Assembly: GCA_963755755.1 (NCBI GenBank)
Contig: CAVWLJ010000010.1
Location: forward strand, 124,001-188,000
From: DATKNA01 sp963755755
GTDB taxonomy: Bacteria > Actinomycetota > Actinomycetes > Actinomycetales > Kineosporiaceae
DNA: 64,000 nt
Reading direction: 5' to 3'
The notes below the pieces were generated by a model. The model was given only the letters and a program-made list of their open reading frames with translations, did not search any database and was not told where the DNA came from. The translations under genes were made by a program, and so were the position numbers. The first letter of the stretch is position 1, and each line of letters opens with the position of its first letter. This document shows, piece by piece, positions 1 through 8,235 of this stretch.

Positions 1-886
1 GGCCCTTGCCGCCCGCCTGGGCCGTGGCCTCCGCCGAGTTGTAGATCTTCTCGAAGACCCGGGGGACGGCCAGCACGAACGTCGGCCGGAACCCGCCGAG
101 GTCGTCGATGAGGTTCTTGACGTCCGGGGTGTGCCCCATCCGGGCCCGGGCCGCGATGCACAGCACCTGGACGAACCGCGCGAAGACGTGCGCCAGCGGC
201 AGGAAGAGCAGCGTGCTCGCGCCCGGCGCGCACACCACCTCGGCCAGGTAGGTCGTGGCGTTGAGGGCGAGGTCGCGGAAGTTGGCGTGCGTGAGCTCGC
301 AGCCCTTGGGCCGGCCGGTGGTGCCCGAGGTGTAGATCAGAGTGGCCACGCTCTCGCCCGACAGGGTCGCCCGCCGGGTCTCGATCTCGGCGTCGTCCAC
401 GGCGTCGCCGGCGCGGGCGAGCTCGTCGAGGGCGCCGTCGTCGATCGTCCAGACCCAGCGCAGCGCGCTGAGGTCGGCGCGGACCGTGCCCACGGTCGCG
501 GCGTGCGCCGTCGTCTCGACGACGACGCCGACGGCGCCGGAGTCGCCGAGGATCCACGCCACCTGCTCCGGGGACGAGGTCTCGTAGACGGGAACCGTCA
601 CGGCGCCCGCGAACCACACGGCGACGTCGGTGAGGGTCCACTCGTACCGCGTCTTGGAGATGAGCGCGACGCGGTCGCCGGGCCGGACGCCGGCCGCCAC
701 GAGACCCTTCGCCAGCCGGGTGACCTCGGCGAGGAAGGCGGTGGCGGAGACGTCCTCCCAGCCGCCGTCCGCCGGCCGGCTGAAGAGGACGGCGTCGGGC
801 TGCTCGCGGGCGGCGTCCACGACGAGGTCGGTGAGGTCGGCCTGCGGATCCGGCGCGACGAGCGCCGGGACGGTGATCTCGAGCAC
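1..886 (-). CDS. Long-chain fatty-acid--CoA ligase, FadD15-like (3' part outside window)
   Basis: This is the N-terminal ~295 residues of an AMP-forming acyl-CoA synthetase, which adenylates a fatty acid and transfers it to CoA. The AMP-binding signature is plain at about residues 180-193 (LIYTSGTTGRPKG), followed by the family's LFLPLAHVFAR segment. The start is GTG at 886 with AGGAGG just upstream. The frame is open to the window edge, so roughly half the ~600-residue protein is missing. It is divergent from the SRPBCC/ArsA genes, the arrangement around FadD15 orthologues in actinobacteria. The acyl chain length cannot be read from the sequence. Confidence 0.93.
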   Translation of the reverse strand, partial: MLEITVPALVAPDPQADLTDLVVDAAREQPDAVLFSRPADGGWEDVSATAFLAEVTRLAKGLVAAGVRPGDRVALISKTRYEWTLTDVAVWFAGAVTVPVYETSSPEQVAWILGDSGAVGVVVETTAHAATVGTVRADLSALRWVWTIDDGALDELARAGDAVDDAEIETRRATLSGESVATLIYTSGTTGRPKGCELTHANFRDLALNATTYLAEVVCAPGASTLLFLPLAHVFARFVQVLCIAARARMGHTPDVKNLIDDLGGFRPTFVLAVPRVFEKIYNSAEATAQAGGKG

Positions 887-1033
887 GGAGGCCTCCTGAC
901 CGAGAACTGATCGCGGGCGACGCCCGGAACTCCGACCATAACCAGCGCGGACCGTCGCGGTCTGCACCCCTGGCGTGCCGCGCCGGGCGGCTGGAGGCCC
1001 GAAGGGCCGCGGCGCCACCCGCGCCCGCCCCCG

Positions 1034-1148
1034 GTACCCTGCCCCGACGGGCCGCGTCGTGCGGCCGCGCAACGCCCGACACGCCTCAGAAGTACCCTGC
1101 CCCGACGGGCCGCGTCGTGCGGCGCGCAACGCCCGACACGCGTCAGAA
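1034..1148. repeat. Direct tandem duplication of ~58 bp upstream of the SRPBCC gene
   Basis: Positions 1034-1091 and 1092-1148 are two adjacent copies differing by one substitution and one missing base. Each begins GTACCCTGCCCCGACG and ends CAGAA. The second copy runs directly into the ribosome binding site of the next gene. Each copy carries a TACCCT hexamer that could serve as a -10 element, so the duplication may have duplicated a promoter. Confidence 0.9.
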
Positions 1149-1160
1149 GGAGGCGAGGGC

Positions 1161-1604
1161 ATGGCCGACCGGACCGAGTCGAGCATCGTCGTCGATGCCG
1201 CGCCGGGTGACGTCCTCGACGTCATCGCCGACTTCGACGCCTACCCCGAGTGGACCGGCGCGGTCCGGCAGGCGGAGGTGCTCGAGGAGTTCGAGGACGG
1301 CTGGGCGCGCACCGTCCGGTTCGTGCTCGACGCCGGCGCCCTCAAGGACACCTACACCCTGGCGTACACCTGGGACGTGATCGAGGACGGCACGGGCACG
1401 GTCTCGTGGACCCTCGTCGAGGCGGGCATCCTCAAGGCCATGGACGGCTCCTACCGCCTGCGTCCCACGACGGCGGGCACCGAGGTCACGTACACCCTCA
1501 GCGTCGAGGTGAAGATGCCGATGCTCGGCATGCTGCGCCGCAAGGCGGAGAAGACGATCATCGACACCGCGCTGAAGGAGCTGAAGAAGCGGGCCGAGGG
1601 GTAG
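1161..1604 (+). CDS. SRPBCC-family (polyketide cyclase/START-like) protein
   Basis: A 147-residue protein made almost entirely of one SRPBCC ligand-binding fold. It opens with the typical ESSIVVDAAPGDVLDVIADFDAYPEW segment in which a membrane or hydrophobic cavity domain begins, and ends in a basic amphipathic helix. Members of this actinobacterial subgroup (Mycobacterium Rv2185c-like) sit next to the ArsA-like ATPase, as here, where the next gene starts 6 bases after the stop. The ATG at 1161 is preceded by AGAAGGAGG, which decides the start over longer in-frame options. The ligand is unknown; a lipid role is only inferred from the family and the neighbouring acyl-CoA ligase. Confidence 0.85.
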   Translation: MADRTESSIVVDAAPGDVLDVIADFDAYPEWTGAVRQAEVLEEFEDGWARTVRFVLDAGALKDTYTLAYTWDVIEDGTGTVSWTLVEAGILKAMDGSYRLRPTTAGTEVTYTLSVEVKMPMLGMLRRKAEKTIIDTALKELKKRAEG

Positions 1605-1609
1605 GTCCG

Positions 1610-2749
1610 GTGCGGCTCCTGCTCCTGGCGGGCACCGGTGGTGCGGGGACGTCGACCGTCGCCGCCGCCACCGCCGTCCGCGCCGCTCGCCGCGGCGTCA
1701 AGACCCTGCTGCTGACCCCCGAGCCGGGGGGTTCGGCACCGTTCGGCCGCGCCGACGGCGAGGTCGAGCCCGGCCTCGTGCTGCGGACCCTCGACCCGTG
1801 GGCCCGCGCCGACCGGGCCTGGGCGGCGGTCGAGCGCCCCGCGACGGCGTTGCTCTCGGCGCTCGGCTCCGCCCCGCTCGAGGCGGCTGAGCTGACCGCG
1901 CTGCCCGGACTCGACGACGTGCTCACCCTGCTCGAGATCCGGGACGCCGCCGCGGCCGGCTGGGACCTCGTCGTCGTCGACGCCCCCGCCCTGACCAGGA
2001 CCGTGCGGCTGCTCGGCCTGCCCGAGGCAGTCACGCGCGCCGTGGACCGCGTGATCCCGCTCGAGCGCCGGATGCTGTGGGCGATGGGTCACGGCGCCTC
2101 GCCGGCCGGTGCCGCCGCGCCACCGCGCGGGCTCGTCGCCGCCGCCGAGCGGGCGCAGCTCGAGTTCGCCGGCGTCCGCGAGGTGCTCACCGACCCCGGG
2201 ACGGTGGTGCGCCTCGTGGTCGCGCCGCAGCCGGGGGCGGTCGCGGCGGCCACCGCCGCATGGACAGCGCTGACCCTGCACGGGCTGGCCGTCGACGGCG
2301 TCGTCGTGAACCGGCTGGTGCCTGCCGGCGACCACCCGTGGCTGCGGGAGCGTGCCAGGGCCGAGGCGGGGGTCGTCGCGGACGCCGAGGCCGCGTTCGT
2401 GCCGCTGCCGGTCGTCCGACTGGGCGAGCTGGCCGTGCCGCCGTCGGGCGCCGACGAGCTCGCCGCGCTCGACGTCGACGACCTCGGTGCCGCCGCGCCG
2501 GCCGTCGCGCCGTCGGTCGACCGGGAGGGCGACGCCTTCACCTTCGTCCTGCCGCTGCCGGGCGCGCAGCGGGACGAGATCGTCCTCGGCCGCCGGGGCG
2601 ACGAGCTCCTGCTCGACGTCGGGGGGCAGCGGCGGGTGCTGACCCTGCCCAGCGGGCTCCGCCGGTGCGAGGTCTCCGGTGCCGCCCTGCGCGGCGGCGC
2701 GCTGCGCGTCACGTTCCGCCCCGACCCCGACCTCTGGCGCGCGCTGTGA
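1610..2749 (+). CDS. ArsA/GET3-family ATPase with C-terminal HSP20-like domain
   Basis: A 379-residue member of the ArsA (anion-transporting ATPase) superfamily. Residues 3-16 form the deviant P-loop region LLLLAGTGGAGTST; the usual lysine of the KGGVGKT motif is replaced and no lysine is visible. The switch segment VVVDAP follows near residue 120. The last ~70 residues (from FTFVLPLP) match the ArsA HSP20-like domain of actinobacterial homologues. It starts at GTG 1610, 6 bases after the SRPBCC stop, and its TGA overlaps the GTG of the next gene, so the three are one operon. Whether it hydrolyses ATP is doubtful given the P-loop. No arsenic function is implied. Confidence 0.85.
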   Translation: MRLLLLAGTGGAGTSTVAAATAVRAARRGVKTLLLTPEPGGSAPFGRADGEVEPGLVLRTLDPWARADRAWAAVERPATALLSALGSAPLEAAELTALPGLDDVLTLLEIRDAAAAGWDLVVVDAPALTRTVRLLGLPEAVTRAVDRVIPLERRMLWAMGHGASPAGAAAPPRGLVAAAERAQLEFAGVREVLTDPGTVVRLVVAPQPGAVAAATAAWTALTLHGLAVDGVVVNRLVPAGDHPWLRERARAEAGVVADAEAAFVPLPVVRLGELAVPPSGADELAALDVDDLGAAAPAVAPSVDREGDAFTFVLPLPGAQRDEIVLGRRGDELLLDVGGQRRVLTLPSGLRRCEVSGAALRGGALRVTFRPDPDLWRAL

Positions 2750-3123
2750 CCGCCGGGACCGCGCCCGGTGGGGGCGCCGAGCAGGGCCGGCGCGTGCTCG
2801 ACGAGGCGCTCAAGCTGCTCGACGCCCTGCAGGCGCGGCCCGCCTCCGCGGAGTCGCCGCCGGACGGCGCGCACCGCGGCGGCGAGTGCCGGGTGTGCCC
2901 GGTGTGCCGGGGGCTCGCTGCGCTGCGCGAGATGAACCCGGACGCCGTGGCCCGGGCGGGTCGGGCCCTCAACGACCTCGTCGGTGCGATGGGAGAGTTC
3001 CTCGGCGACCTCGGCGGAGGCGAGTCCGCCGGTGACCCGACCGGGGCGCCGGCTCCGCCTCCCTCGCATCCGCCCGCGGGTTCGCCTCCGGTGCGGGTGC
3101 AGCGGATCGACATCAGCGACTGA
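2746..3123 (+). CDS. Small conserved actinobacterial protein with CxxCPxCR motif (DUF5304-like)
   Basis: A 125-residue protein with a zinc-knuckle-like ECRVCPVCRG motif at about residues 46-55, a helical middle (ALNDLVGAMGEFLGDL) and a disordered Ala/Pro/Ser-rich tail ending in VRVQRIDISD. It starts at GTG 2746 in a 4-base overlap (GTGA) with the ArsA-like gene, suggesting translational coupling. Small proteins with this cysteine motif and tail follow the ArsA-like gene in other actinobacteria. No function is known to me; the cysteines could bind a metal. Confidence 0.75.
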   Translation: MTAGTAPGGGAEQGRRVLDEALKLLDALQARPASAESPPDGAHRGGECRVCPVCRGLAALREMNPDAVARAGRALNDLVGAMGEFLGDLGGGESAGDPTGAPAPPPSHPPAGSPPVRVQRIDISD

Positions 3124-3152
3124 CCGATGAGAGACACGGAGCGGAGGGCCGC

Positions 3153-4097
3153 GTGGACCTGACGATCGGGGTCGACGTCGGCGGCACGAAGATCGCCGCC
3201 GGAGCCGTCGACGCCTTCGGACGCCTCGTGGAGAAGGTCCGCGTGTCGACCCCGGCGACCACGTCGCAGGACGTCGAGGAGGCGATCGTCGAGGCGGTCC
3301 GGCAACTGGTCGCCGGCAACGACGTGAGCGCGATCGGGCTCGCGGTGCCCGGGTTCGTCGACGAGAAGCGCGCGACGCTGCGCTTCACGCCGAACCTGCC
3401 GATGGTCGACCGGCCGCTGCGCGAGATCGTCGAGGGCGCGGTCGGGCGCCCCGTCGTCGTGGAGAACGACGCCAACGCGGCCGCCTGGGGCGAGCACCGG
3501 TTCGGCGGCGGCAGGCAGAACCCCGAGATGGTGCTCGTCACGGTCGGCACCGGGCTCGGCGGCGGCATCGTGCTGCGCGGGGAACTCGTCCGCGGCGCCT
3601 TCGGGACGGCCGCGGAGATCGGGCACATGCGGATGGTCCCGGGCGGCCTGCCCTGCGGCTGCGGCAACCACGGCTGCTGGGAGCAGTACTGCTCGGGCCG
3701 GGCCCTGGTCCGGCAGGCCCGATCGCTGTGCCGGGAGGACCCCGGCGCCGGTGCCGCCCTGCTGGAGCTCGCCGGAGGCGACCCCGACTCCGTCACCGGC
3801 ACGATGATCGCCCACGCGGCGGTGGGCGGGGATCCGGCCGCGGTCGGCCTCTTCGCCGGGATCGGCCGCTGGCTCGGCGAGGGGATCGCCGACCTCGCCG
3901 TCGTGCTCGACCCGGCGGTGGTGGTCGTCGGCGGCGGCGTCGGCGAGGCCGGGGATCTGCTCCTCGAGCCCGCCCGCGTCGCCTACGCCGAGGCGCTGTC
4001 GGCGGGCTCGCACCGCCCGCACCTGGAGATCATGCCCGCCGTCCTGGGCAACGACGCCGGCCTCATCGGCGCGGCGGACCTCGCGCGGCGACCGTGA
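3153..4097 (+). CDS. glcK: ROK-family glucokinase
   Basis: Phosphorylates glucose to glucose-6-phosphate, probably with ATP. The 314-residue protein has the N-terminal phosphate-binding motif GVDVGGTKIAAG (residues 5-16), the sugar-contact ENDANAAAWGE segment, and the ROK zinc-binding cluster GHM...CGCGNHGCWEQYCSG with three to four cysteines. It starts at GTG 3153 after a GGAGGG ribosome site. In Streptomyces the orthologous glkA in this neighbourhood mediates glucose repression. The TGA overlaps the GTG of a second ROK gene, so the two are co-translated. Confidence 0.93.
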   Translation: MDLTIGVDVGGTKIAAGAVDAFGRLVEKVRVSTPATTSQDVEEAIVEAVRQLVAGNDVSAIGLAVPGFVDEKRATLRFTPNLPMVDRPLREIVEGAVGRPVVVENDANAAAWGEHRFGGGRQNPEMVLVTVGTGLGGGIVLRGELVRGAFGTAAEIGHMRMVPGGLPCGCGNHGCWEQYCSGRALVRQARSLCREDPGAGAALLELAGGDPDSVTGTMIAHAAVGGDPAAVGLFAGIGRWLGEGIADLAVVLDPAVVVVGGGVGEAGDLLLEPARVAYAEALSAGSHRPHLEIMPAVLGNDAGLIGAADLARRP

Positions 4098-5071
4098 CCG
4101 GCGCGCCCGGCCAGCTGGCCGTCGGGGTCGACATCGGCGGCACGAAGGTCGCGGCCGGACTGGTCGACGAACAGGGGCAGGTCCTCGCGCGCGCACGCCG
4201 CGACACCCCCTCCCGCGACGCGGCGCTCGTCGAGGCCACGATCGTCGAGGTCGTCGAGGAGCTGCGGGCCCTGCACGATGTCGTCGCCGTCGGCATCGGC
4301 GCCGCGGGGTTCGTGGACGCGAGCCGGTCGACGGTGCGGTTCGCGCCGCACCTGGCGTGGCGCGGCGAACCGCTGCGGGACGCCGTGACGGCCGCCGTCG
4401 GGCTACCGGTCGTCGTCGAGAACGACGCCAACGCGGCCGCCTGGGCGGAGTGGCGGTTCGGTGCGGCCCAGGAGGAGTCGCACCTTCTGATGGTCACGCT
4501 CGGGACGGGCATCGGCGGCGGCATCGTCGTCGACGGGCACGTGCAGCGCGGCCGGTACGGCATGGCGGGGGAGTTCGGGCACATGGTCGTCGTCCCGGAC
4601 GGGCACCGCTGCGAGTGCGGCAACCGCGGCTGCCTCGAGCAGTACGCCTCGGGCAACGTGCTCGGGCGCGAGGCACGCGAGCTGGCCCGGGCCGGCTCGC
4701 CGGTCACGGTCGGGCTCCTCGAGCGTGTGTCCGGGGACGTCGACGCGCTCGTCGGCCCGGTCGTCACCGCGGCGGCGCGCGAGGGCGACGCGTGCGCGAT
4801 CGAGCTGTTCGGGGACGTCGGGCGCTGGCTCGGCGTCGGCCTCGCGAACCTCGCCGCCGCGCTCGACCCGGGGCTGTTCGTCATCGGCGGCGGGGTGTCG
4901 GACGCGGGTGAACTGCTGCTCGGCCCGGCCCGCGAGTCGTTCCGGCGCACGCTGACCGGTCGCGGCTACCGCCCGGAGGCCCGCATCGTGCGCGCCTCCT
5001 TCGGCCCCGAGGCCGGCCTCGTCGGCGCCGCCGACCTCGCCCGCCTCACCCCCCGGCCCGTCCCCCGCTGA
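4094..5071 (+). CDS. Second ROK-family sugar kinase
   Basis: A 325-residue paralogue of the preceding glucokinase, starting at GTG 4094 in a GTGA overlap with it. It keeps every ROK hallmark: GVDIGGTKVAAG at residues 10-21, ENDANAAAWAE, the TLGTGIGGGIV loop and the zinc cluster CECGNRGCLEQYASG. The two proteins align end to end, which points to a tandem duplication followed by divergence. The substrate could be glucose or another hexose such as N-acetylglucosamine or mannose; the sequence alone does not tell. Confidence 0.9.
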   Translation: MTGAPGQLAVGVDIGGTKVAAGLVDEQGQVLARARRDTPSRDAALVEATIVEVVEELRALHDVVAVGIGAAGFVDASRSTVRFAPHLAWRGEPLRDAVTAAVGLPVVVENDANAAAWAEWRFGAAQEESHLLMVTLGTGIGGGIVVDGHVQRGRYGMAGEFGHMVVVPDGHRCECGNRGCLEQYASGNVLGREARELARAGSPVTVGLLERVSGDVDALVGPVVTAAAREGDACAIELFGDVGRWLGVGLANLAAALDPGLFVIGGGVSDAGELLLGPARESFRRTLTGRGYRPEARIVRASFGPEAGLVGAADLARLTPRPVPR

Positions 5072-5073
5072 CC

Positions 5074-5811
5074 ATGCGAACCGGTCCGCCCGCCGGCTCG
5101 CTGCGGCTCGTCAGCTGGAACGTCCGGGACCTGCTCGGCGACCCCGACGCCGTCCGGCGCGTGATCGCGTCCCTCGCCCCCGACGTCCTCTGCCTGCAGG
5201 AGGCGCCGCGCCGGCTGCCGGGCGTCGTCCGCAACCGGCTGCTGGCGCGCGCCTGCGGGCTGCGCTTCGTCGCCGGCGGGCGGACGTCGGGCGGCACGGC
5301 CGTCCTCGTCGGCCCCGGGGTCGTCGTCCGGAGCGCGGTCGCCGCGCGGCTGCCGGTGCGGGGGCTGTTTCCGCGCAGCCGCGGCCTGGTCGTCGCCGAG
5401 CTCGTCGCGGCGCCCCGCGACCACCCAGCCGACACCCCGATCGAGCTCACCGTCGCGTGCGTGCACCTGCCGCTCGAGCCGGACCTCCGGCTGCGTCACG
5501 CCGAGCTCACGGTCGCCGCGCTGGCGCCCAGGCCGCGCCCGTACGTGATCTGCGGAGACCTCAACGAGGTGCCCGGCGCGCCGGCGTGGCAGCTCCTCGA
5601 GCGGGCGGCCGGGCGCGATCCGGCGCCGGACGCCGGCCCCACGTTCCCCGCCGGGCGCGCGGACAAGCGGATGGACGCCGTGTTCGTCGGCGCCGGGCTG
5701 GACGTCGTGGCGTACGGCGACGGCGGGACGGACCCGGCCGACGTCGTCCGCGCGACCGACCATCACCCGGTCGTCGCCGACGTCCGCCCTACTCGCGGAG
5801 GTCCGCGCTGA
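5074..5811 (+). CDS. Endonuclease/exonuclease/phosphatase (EEP) family hydrolase
   Basis: A 245-residue metal-dependent phosphoesterase of the DNase I-like fold. The family motifs are visible: LVSWNVRDLL near the N-terminus (metal-binding Asn), LCLQEAP (Glu), the ICGDLNEVP loop and the C-terminal ATDHHPVVADV with catalytic His. It starts 3 bases after the second ROK gene and likely closes that operon. There is no signal peptide or membrane segment. The substrate (nucleic acid, phosphoinositide or sphingomyelin-like) cannot be predicted. Confidence 0.88.
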   Translation: MRTGPPAGSLRLVSWNVRDLLGDPDAVRRVIASLAPDVLCLQEAPRRLPGVVRNRLLARACGLRFVAGGRTSGGTAVLVGPGVVVRSAVAARLPVRGLFPRSRGLVVAELVAAPRDHPADTPIELTVACVHLPLEPDLRLRHAELTVAALAPRPRPYVICGDLNEVPGAPAWQLLERAAGRDPAPDAGPTFPAGRADKRMDAVFVGAGLDVVAYGDGGTDPADVVRATDHHPVVADVRPTRGGPR

Positions 5812-5817
5812 CGGAGG

Positions 5818-6384
5818 TCAGACCACGGCACCGTCGTCGGAGCCGTCGCCGCGGTCGCGCGGCAGCCGGGCGACGAGGGTGACGAACCCGCCGATGAACG
5901 CCGCGAGCGCGCCGATCACGACGAGCGTGGGCAGCGTCCGCAGGACCAGCGCCGCCACGAGCAGGAACAGCGGACCACCGATGACGCCGAGCCACGCCAG
6001 CCGCGACGGCAGGTCGGTGGAGGTGATCGGCGGTGGCTCGGGCGGGACGAAGCGGTCCTGCGGGTCGGTGTCCTCCGGCTCGGGTTCGGGGTCGATGTCG
6101 TAGGCGTCGGCCAGTGCGCTGCCGTCCGGCAGGCGGTGCCGCGGGCCGCGCCGGGGGTGGCGCGCCCCGGCGTCCGGCACCTCGTCCAGCGGGACCTCGG
6201 CCGCGGGCGGCTCGTCCGGCCGGAGGTCCTCCGCCGCCGGCCACGGACCGGCGCCCTCCGGCGCGGGCGTGCCGAAGTCGGCGACGATCGCGGCGAAGAC
6301 CGCGTCGACGTCCAGGCCCGGCTGGTCCTCCCGCTCGTCGGGGTGCACGTCGCCCGGCCCGTCGCGGTCCCCGTCGCCGGTCAC
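5818..6384 (-). CDS. Membrane protein with acidic N-terminal region and two TM helices (DUF308-like)
   Basis: A 188-residue protein. Its first ~120 residues are acidic, proline-rich and probably disordered (EPEPEDTDPQDRFVPPEPPP). Two hydrophobic helices follow at about 129-148 and 151-171, and it ends DRGDGSDDGAVV. The DRFVPP-two-helix-DDGA(R/V)V layout is shared with a conserved Streptomyces family at this locus. The ATG overlaps the stop of the upstream esterase gene (ATGA), so the two are coupled. It converges on the EEP gene with a 6-base gap. Function unknown. Confidence 0.75.
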   Translation of the reverse strand: MTGDGDRDGPGDVHPDEREDQPGLDVDAVFAAIVADFGTPAPEGAGPWPAAEDLRPDEPPAAEVPLDEVPDAGARHPRRGPRHRLPDGSALADAYDIDPEPEPEDTDPQDRFVPPEPPPITSTDLPSRLAWLGVIGGPLFLLVAALVLRTLPTLVVIGALAAFIGGFVTLVARLPRDRGDGSDDGAVV

Positions 6385-7175
6385 GTCGCCTCCTCCGCCG
6401 ATGCGGTCGCGGACCCCGGCGGCTCCGGCGTCCCGGAAAGCCGCGCGACGAAGGCGATCGACTCCTTCTCGATGCGCTCGGCGTCGTTGTCGAGCGTCGC
6501 GACGTGGTAGCTGTCCTCGAGGACGATCTCCGTGACGTCCCGGGAGGAGACCCCGGCGAGGATGGTCGCGCTGTTGCTCGGGGCCACGACGTGGTCGACC
6601 GCGGAGTGCAGCAGCAGCAGCGGCTGGTCGACCCGGGGCAGGTTCGCGGAGACGTCGCTGTAGAGCCGCAGCGACGAGGCCAGGGCGTGCAACGGCATCC
6701 GGTCGTAGGCGAGCTCGGTGACGCCGGGCTTCTTGATGTCGCTGCCGATCGGCGGGAACGAGGGCGCGACCCGGCGGAGCACCGGCAGCGCGAGCAGGCG
6801 CCGGTCACGGATGTGCACGGCAGGGTTGACGAGCACGAGACCGGCGACCTCCGGGCCGTGCTGCTCGGCCAGCCGCAACGCCAGCGCGCCGCCCATGGAC
6901 AGTCCGGCCACGAACACCGACGAGCATCGCGAGCGCAGCTCGGCGAACGCACGATCCACCTCGTCGTACCACTGCCGCCAGGTGGTGCCGTTCATCTCCT
7001 GCCAGGCCGTCCCGTGACCGGGGAGCAGCGGGAGGCGTACCGAGTAACCGGCGCGCACCAGGGCCTCGGCCCAGGGCCGCAGGCTCTGCGGGCAGCCCGT
7101 GAACCCGTGGCACAGCAGGACGCCGACGGATCCGGCATCCGCGCTGAAGGGCTCTGCTCCCGGCAGGACGGGCAA
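6381..7175 (-). CDS. Alpha/beta-hydrolase, monoacylglycerol lipase/carboxylesterase type
   Basis: A 264-residue cytoplasmic esterase resembling thermostable carboxylesterase Est30. The oxyanion motif CHGFTG is at about 22-27, the nucleophile Ser93 sits in GLSMGG, and the acid and base are in AVDHVV and SYHVATLD near the C-terminus. The start is TTG at 7175, chosen because GAGGAG lies 5 bases upstream and no closer ATG or GTG fits the fold. It heads a two-gene unit with the DUF308-like membrane gene. It is divergent from the acyltransferase, which hints at a lipid-related role. Confidence 0.9.
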   Translation of the reverse strand: MPVLPGAEPFSADAGSVGVLLCHGFTGCPQSLRPWAEALVRAGYSVRLPLLPGHGTAWQEMNGTTWRQWYDEVDRAFAELRSRCSSVFVAGLSMGGALALRLAEQHGPEVAGLVLVNPAVHIRDRRLLALPVLRRVAPSFPPIGSDIKKPGVTELAYDRMPLHALASSLRLYSDVSANLPRVDQPLLLLHSAVDHVVAPSNSATILAGVSSRDVTEIVLEDSYHVATLDNDAERIEKESIAFVARLSGTPEPPGSATASAEEAT

Positions 7176-7355
7176 CGGCGCTCCTCGGAGATCTCGGGCG
7201 ATCCGCCGGGCACGGGGCCGTGACCTCGACCGGTCGCAGGGGTGGACAGCGCCGCCGGTGAGGGCCGTGGTCGCACGCCGTGACGCCGGCCCTCCCCGCG
7301 CCCCGTCATCGTGACACGTACGGACCCGGCGGTCGAGGGGGACTCCGACAATGGC

Positions 7356-7383
7356 GTGACAATGCGGACGCAGTCCTTACAGT
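7356..7383 (+). promoter_or_regulatory. Candidate promoter for the acyltransferase gene
   Basis: GTGACA (7356-7361), a 16-base spacer and TACAGT (7378-7383) form a good sigma-70-type match about 48 bases before the GTG start at 7431. The rest of the 255-base divergent region 7176-7430 shows only a weak GAGGGCC/GGCCCTC inverted repeat. Confidence 0.4.
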
Positions 7384-7430
7384 TCATGCACGAGCCGACG
7401 TGGCACGAGCGGGAGAGCGGGAGGTGAGCC

Positions 7431-8222
7431 GTGTTCTACTGGCTGCTCAAGCGGATCATCCTCGGCCCCGTGCTCCTCGCGATCTTCCGGCCCTGGGTGC
7501 GTGGCGACGAGAACGTCCCGGAGACCGGCGGCGCCATCCTGGCCAGCAACCACCTCTCGTTCTCGGACTCGATCTTCCTTCCGCTGGTCCTCAAGCGGCG
7601 GGTGACGTTCCTGGCCAAGTCCGACTACTTCACCGGTCGCGGCGTCAAGGGCCGGCTGACCGCCGGGTTCTTCAAGGGCGTCGGACAGCTGCCGATCGAC
7701 CGCTCCGGCGGGCAGGCCAGCGAGTCGGCGTTGCGGACCGGGCTCAAGGTGCTCGGCCGCGGTGACCTGCTCGGCCTGTACCCCGAGGGCACCCGCTCGC
7801 CCGACGGCCGCCTCTACCGCGGCAAGACCGGGGTGGCCCGGATCGCCCTCGAGGCCGGCGTCCCCGTCCTGCCCGTCGCCATGATCGGTACGGACAAGGT
7901 GCAGCCGATCGGCCGCCGGCTGCCGAAGCTCGGTCGGGTCGGCATCGTCATCGGCGCCCCGCTCGACTTCTCGCGGTACGACGGCATGCAGGACGACCGC
8001 TTCGTCCTGCGGTCCATCACCGACGAGATCATGTACGAGCTCATGGAGCTGTCGGGGCAGGAGTACGTCGACATCTACGCGTCGACGATGAAGGAGCGCC
8101 TCGCCGCGGCCCGGCGCGCCGGCCGCCCGGCGCGCCCCGCGACCCGGCCCCCGGCGGACCCCGGCGAGGAGCCGGTCGCGGTCGAGGCCGCCGGTGACCC
8201 GCCACCCGGGTCCGGCTCCTGA
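7431..8222 (+). CDS. 1-acyl-sn-glycerol-3-phosphate acyltransferase (PlsC family)
   Basis: Transfers an acyl chain to lysophosphatidic acid or a related glycerolipid at the membrane. The 263-residue protein begins with a hydrophobic stretch. It carries the catalytic HX4D box as NHLSFSD (His41, Asp46), block III as LYPEGTRS (116-123), and the block IV region GVPVLPVAMIGTD. A Pro/Ala-rich tail of ~35 residues follows the domain. The start is GTG 7431 with GGGAGG upstream. The same gene is next to the macrolide-responsive kinase gene in Streptomyces, and here the two nearly overlap. Confidence 0.92.
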   Translation: MFYWLLKRIILGPVLLAIFRPWVRGDENVPETGGAILASNHLSFSDSIFLPLVLKRRVTFLAKSDYFTGRGVKGRLTAGFFKGVGQLPIDRSGGQASESALRTGLKVLGRGDLLGLYPEGTRSPDGRLYRGKTGVARIALEAGVPVLPVAMIGTDKVQPIGRRLPKLGRVGIVIGAPLDFSRYDGMQDDRFVLRSITDEIMYELMELSGQEYVDIYASTMKERLAAARRAGRPARPATRPPADPGEEPVAVEAAGDPPPGSGS

Positions 8223-8235
8223 GGGCGGTCCGCTC

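Noticed and set aside
131..910. A plus-strand open frame of 259 codons opposite the acyl-CoA ligase
   Set aside because: It is the antisense of a gene with clear AMP-binding motifs, and it has no recognisable domain or ribosome site.
1250..2749. A longer 499-codon version of the ArsA-like gene starting at 1250
   Set aside because: The added part is the SRPBCC gene read in another frame; its codons lack the GC-third-position pattern, and GTG 1610 fits the fold.
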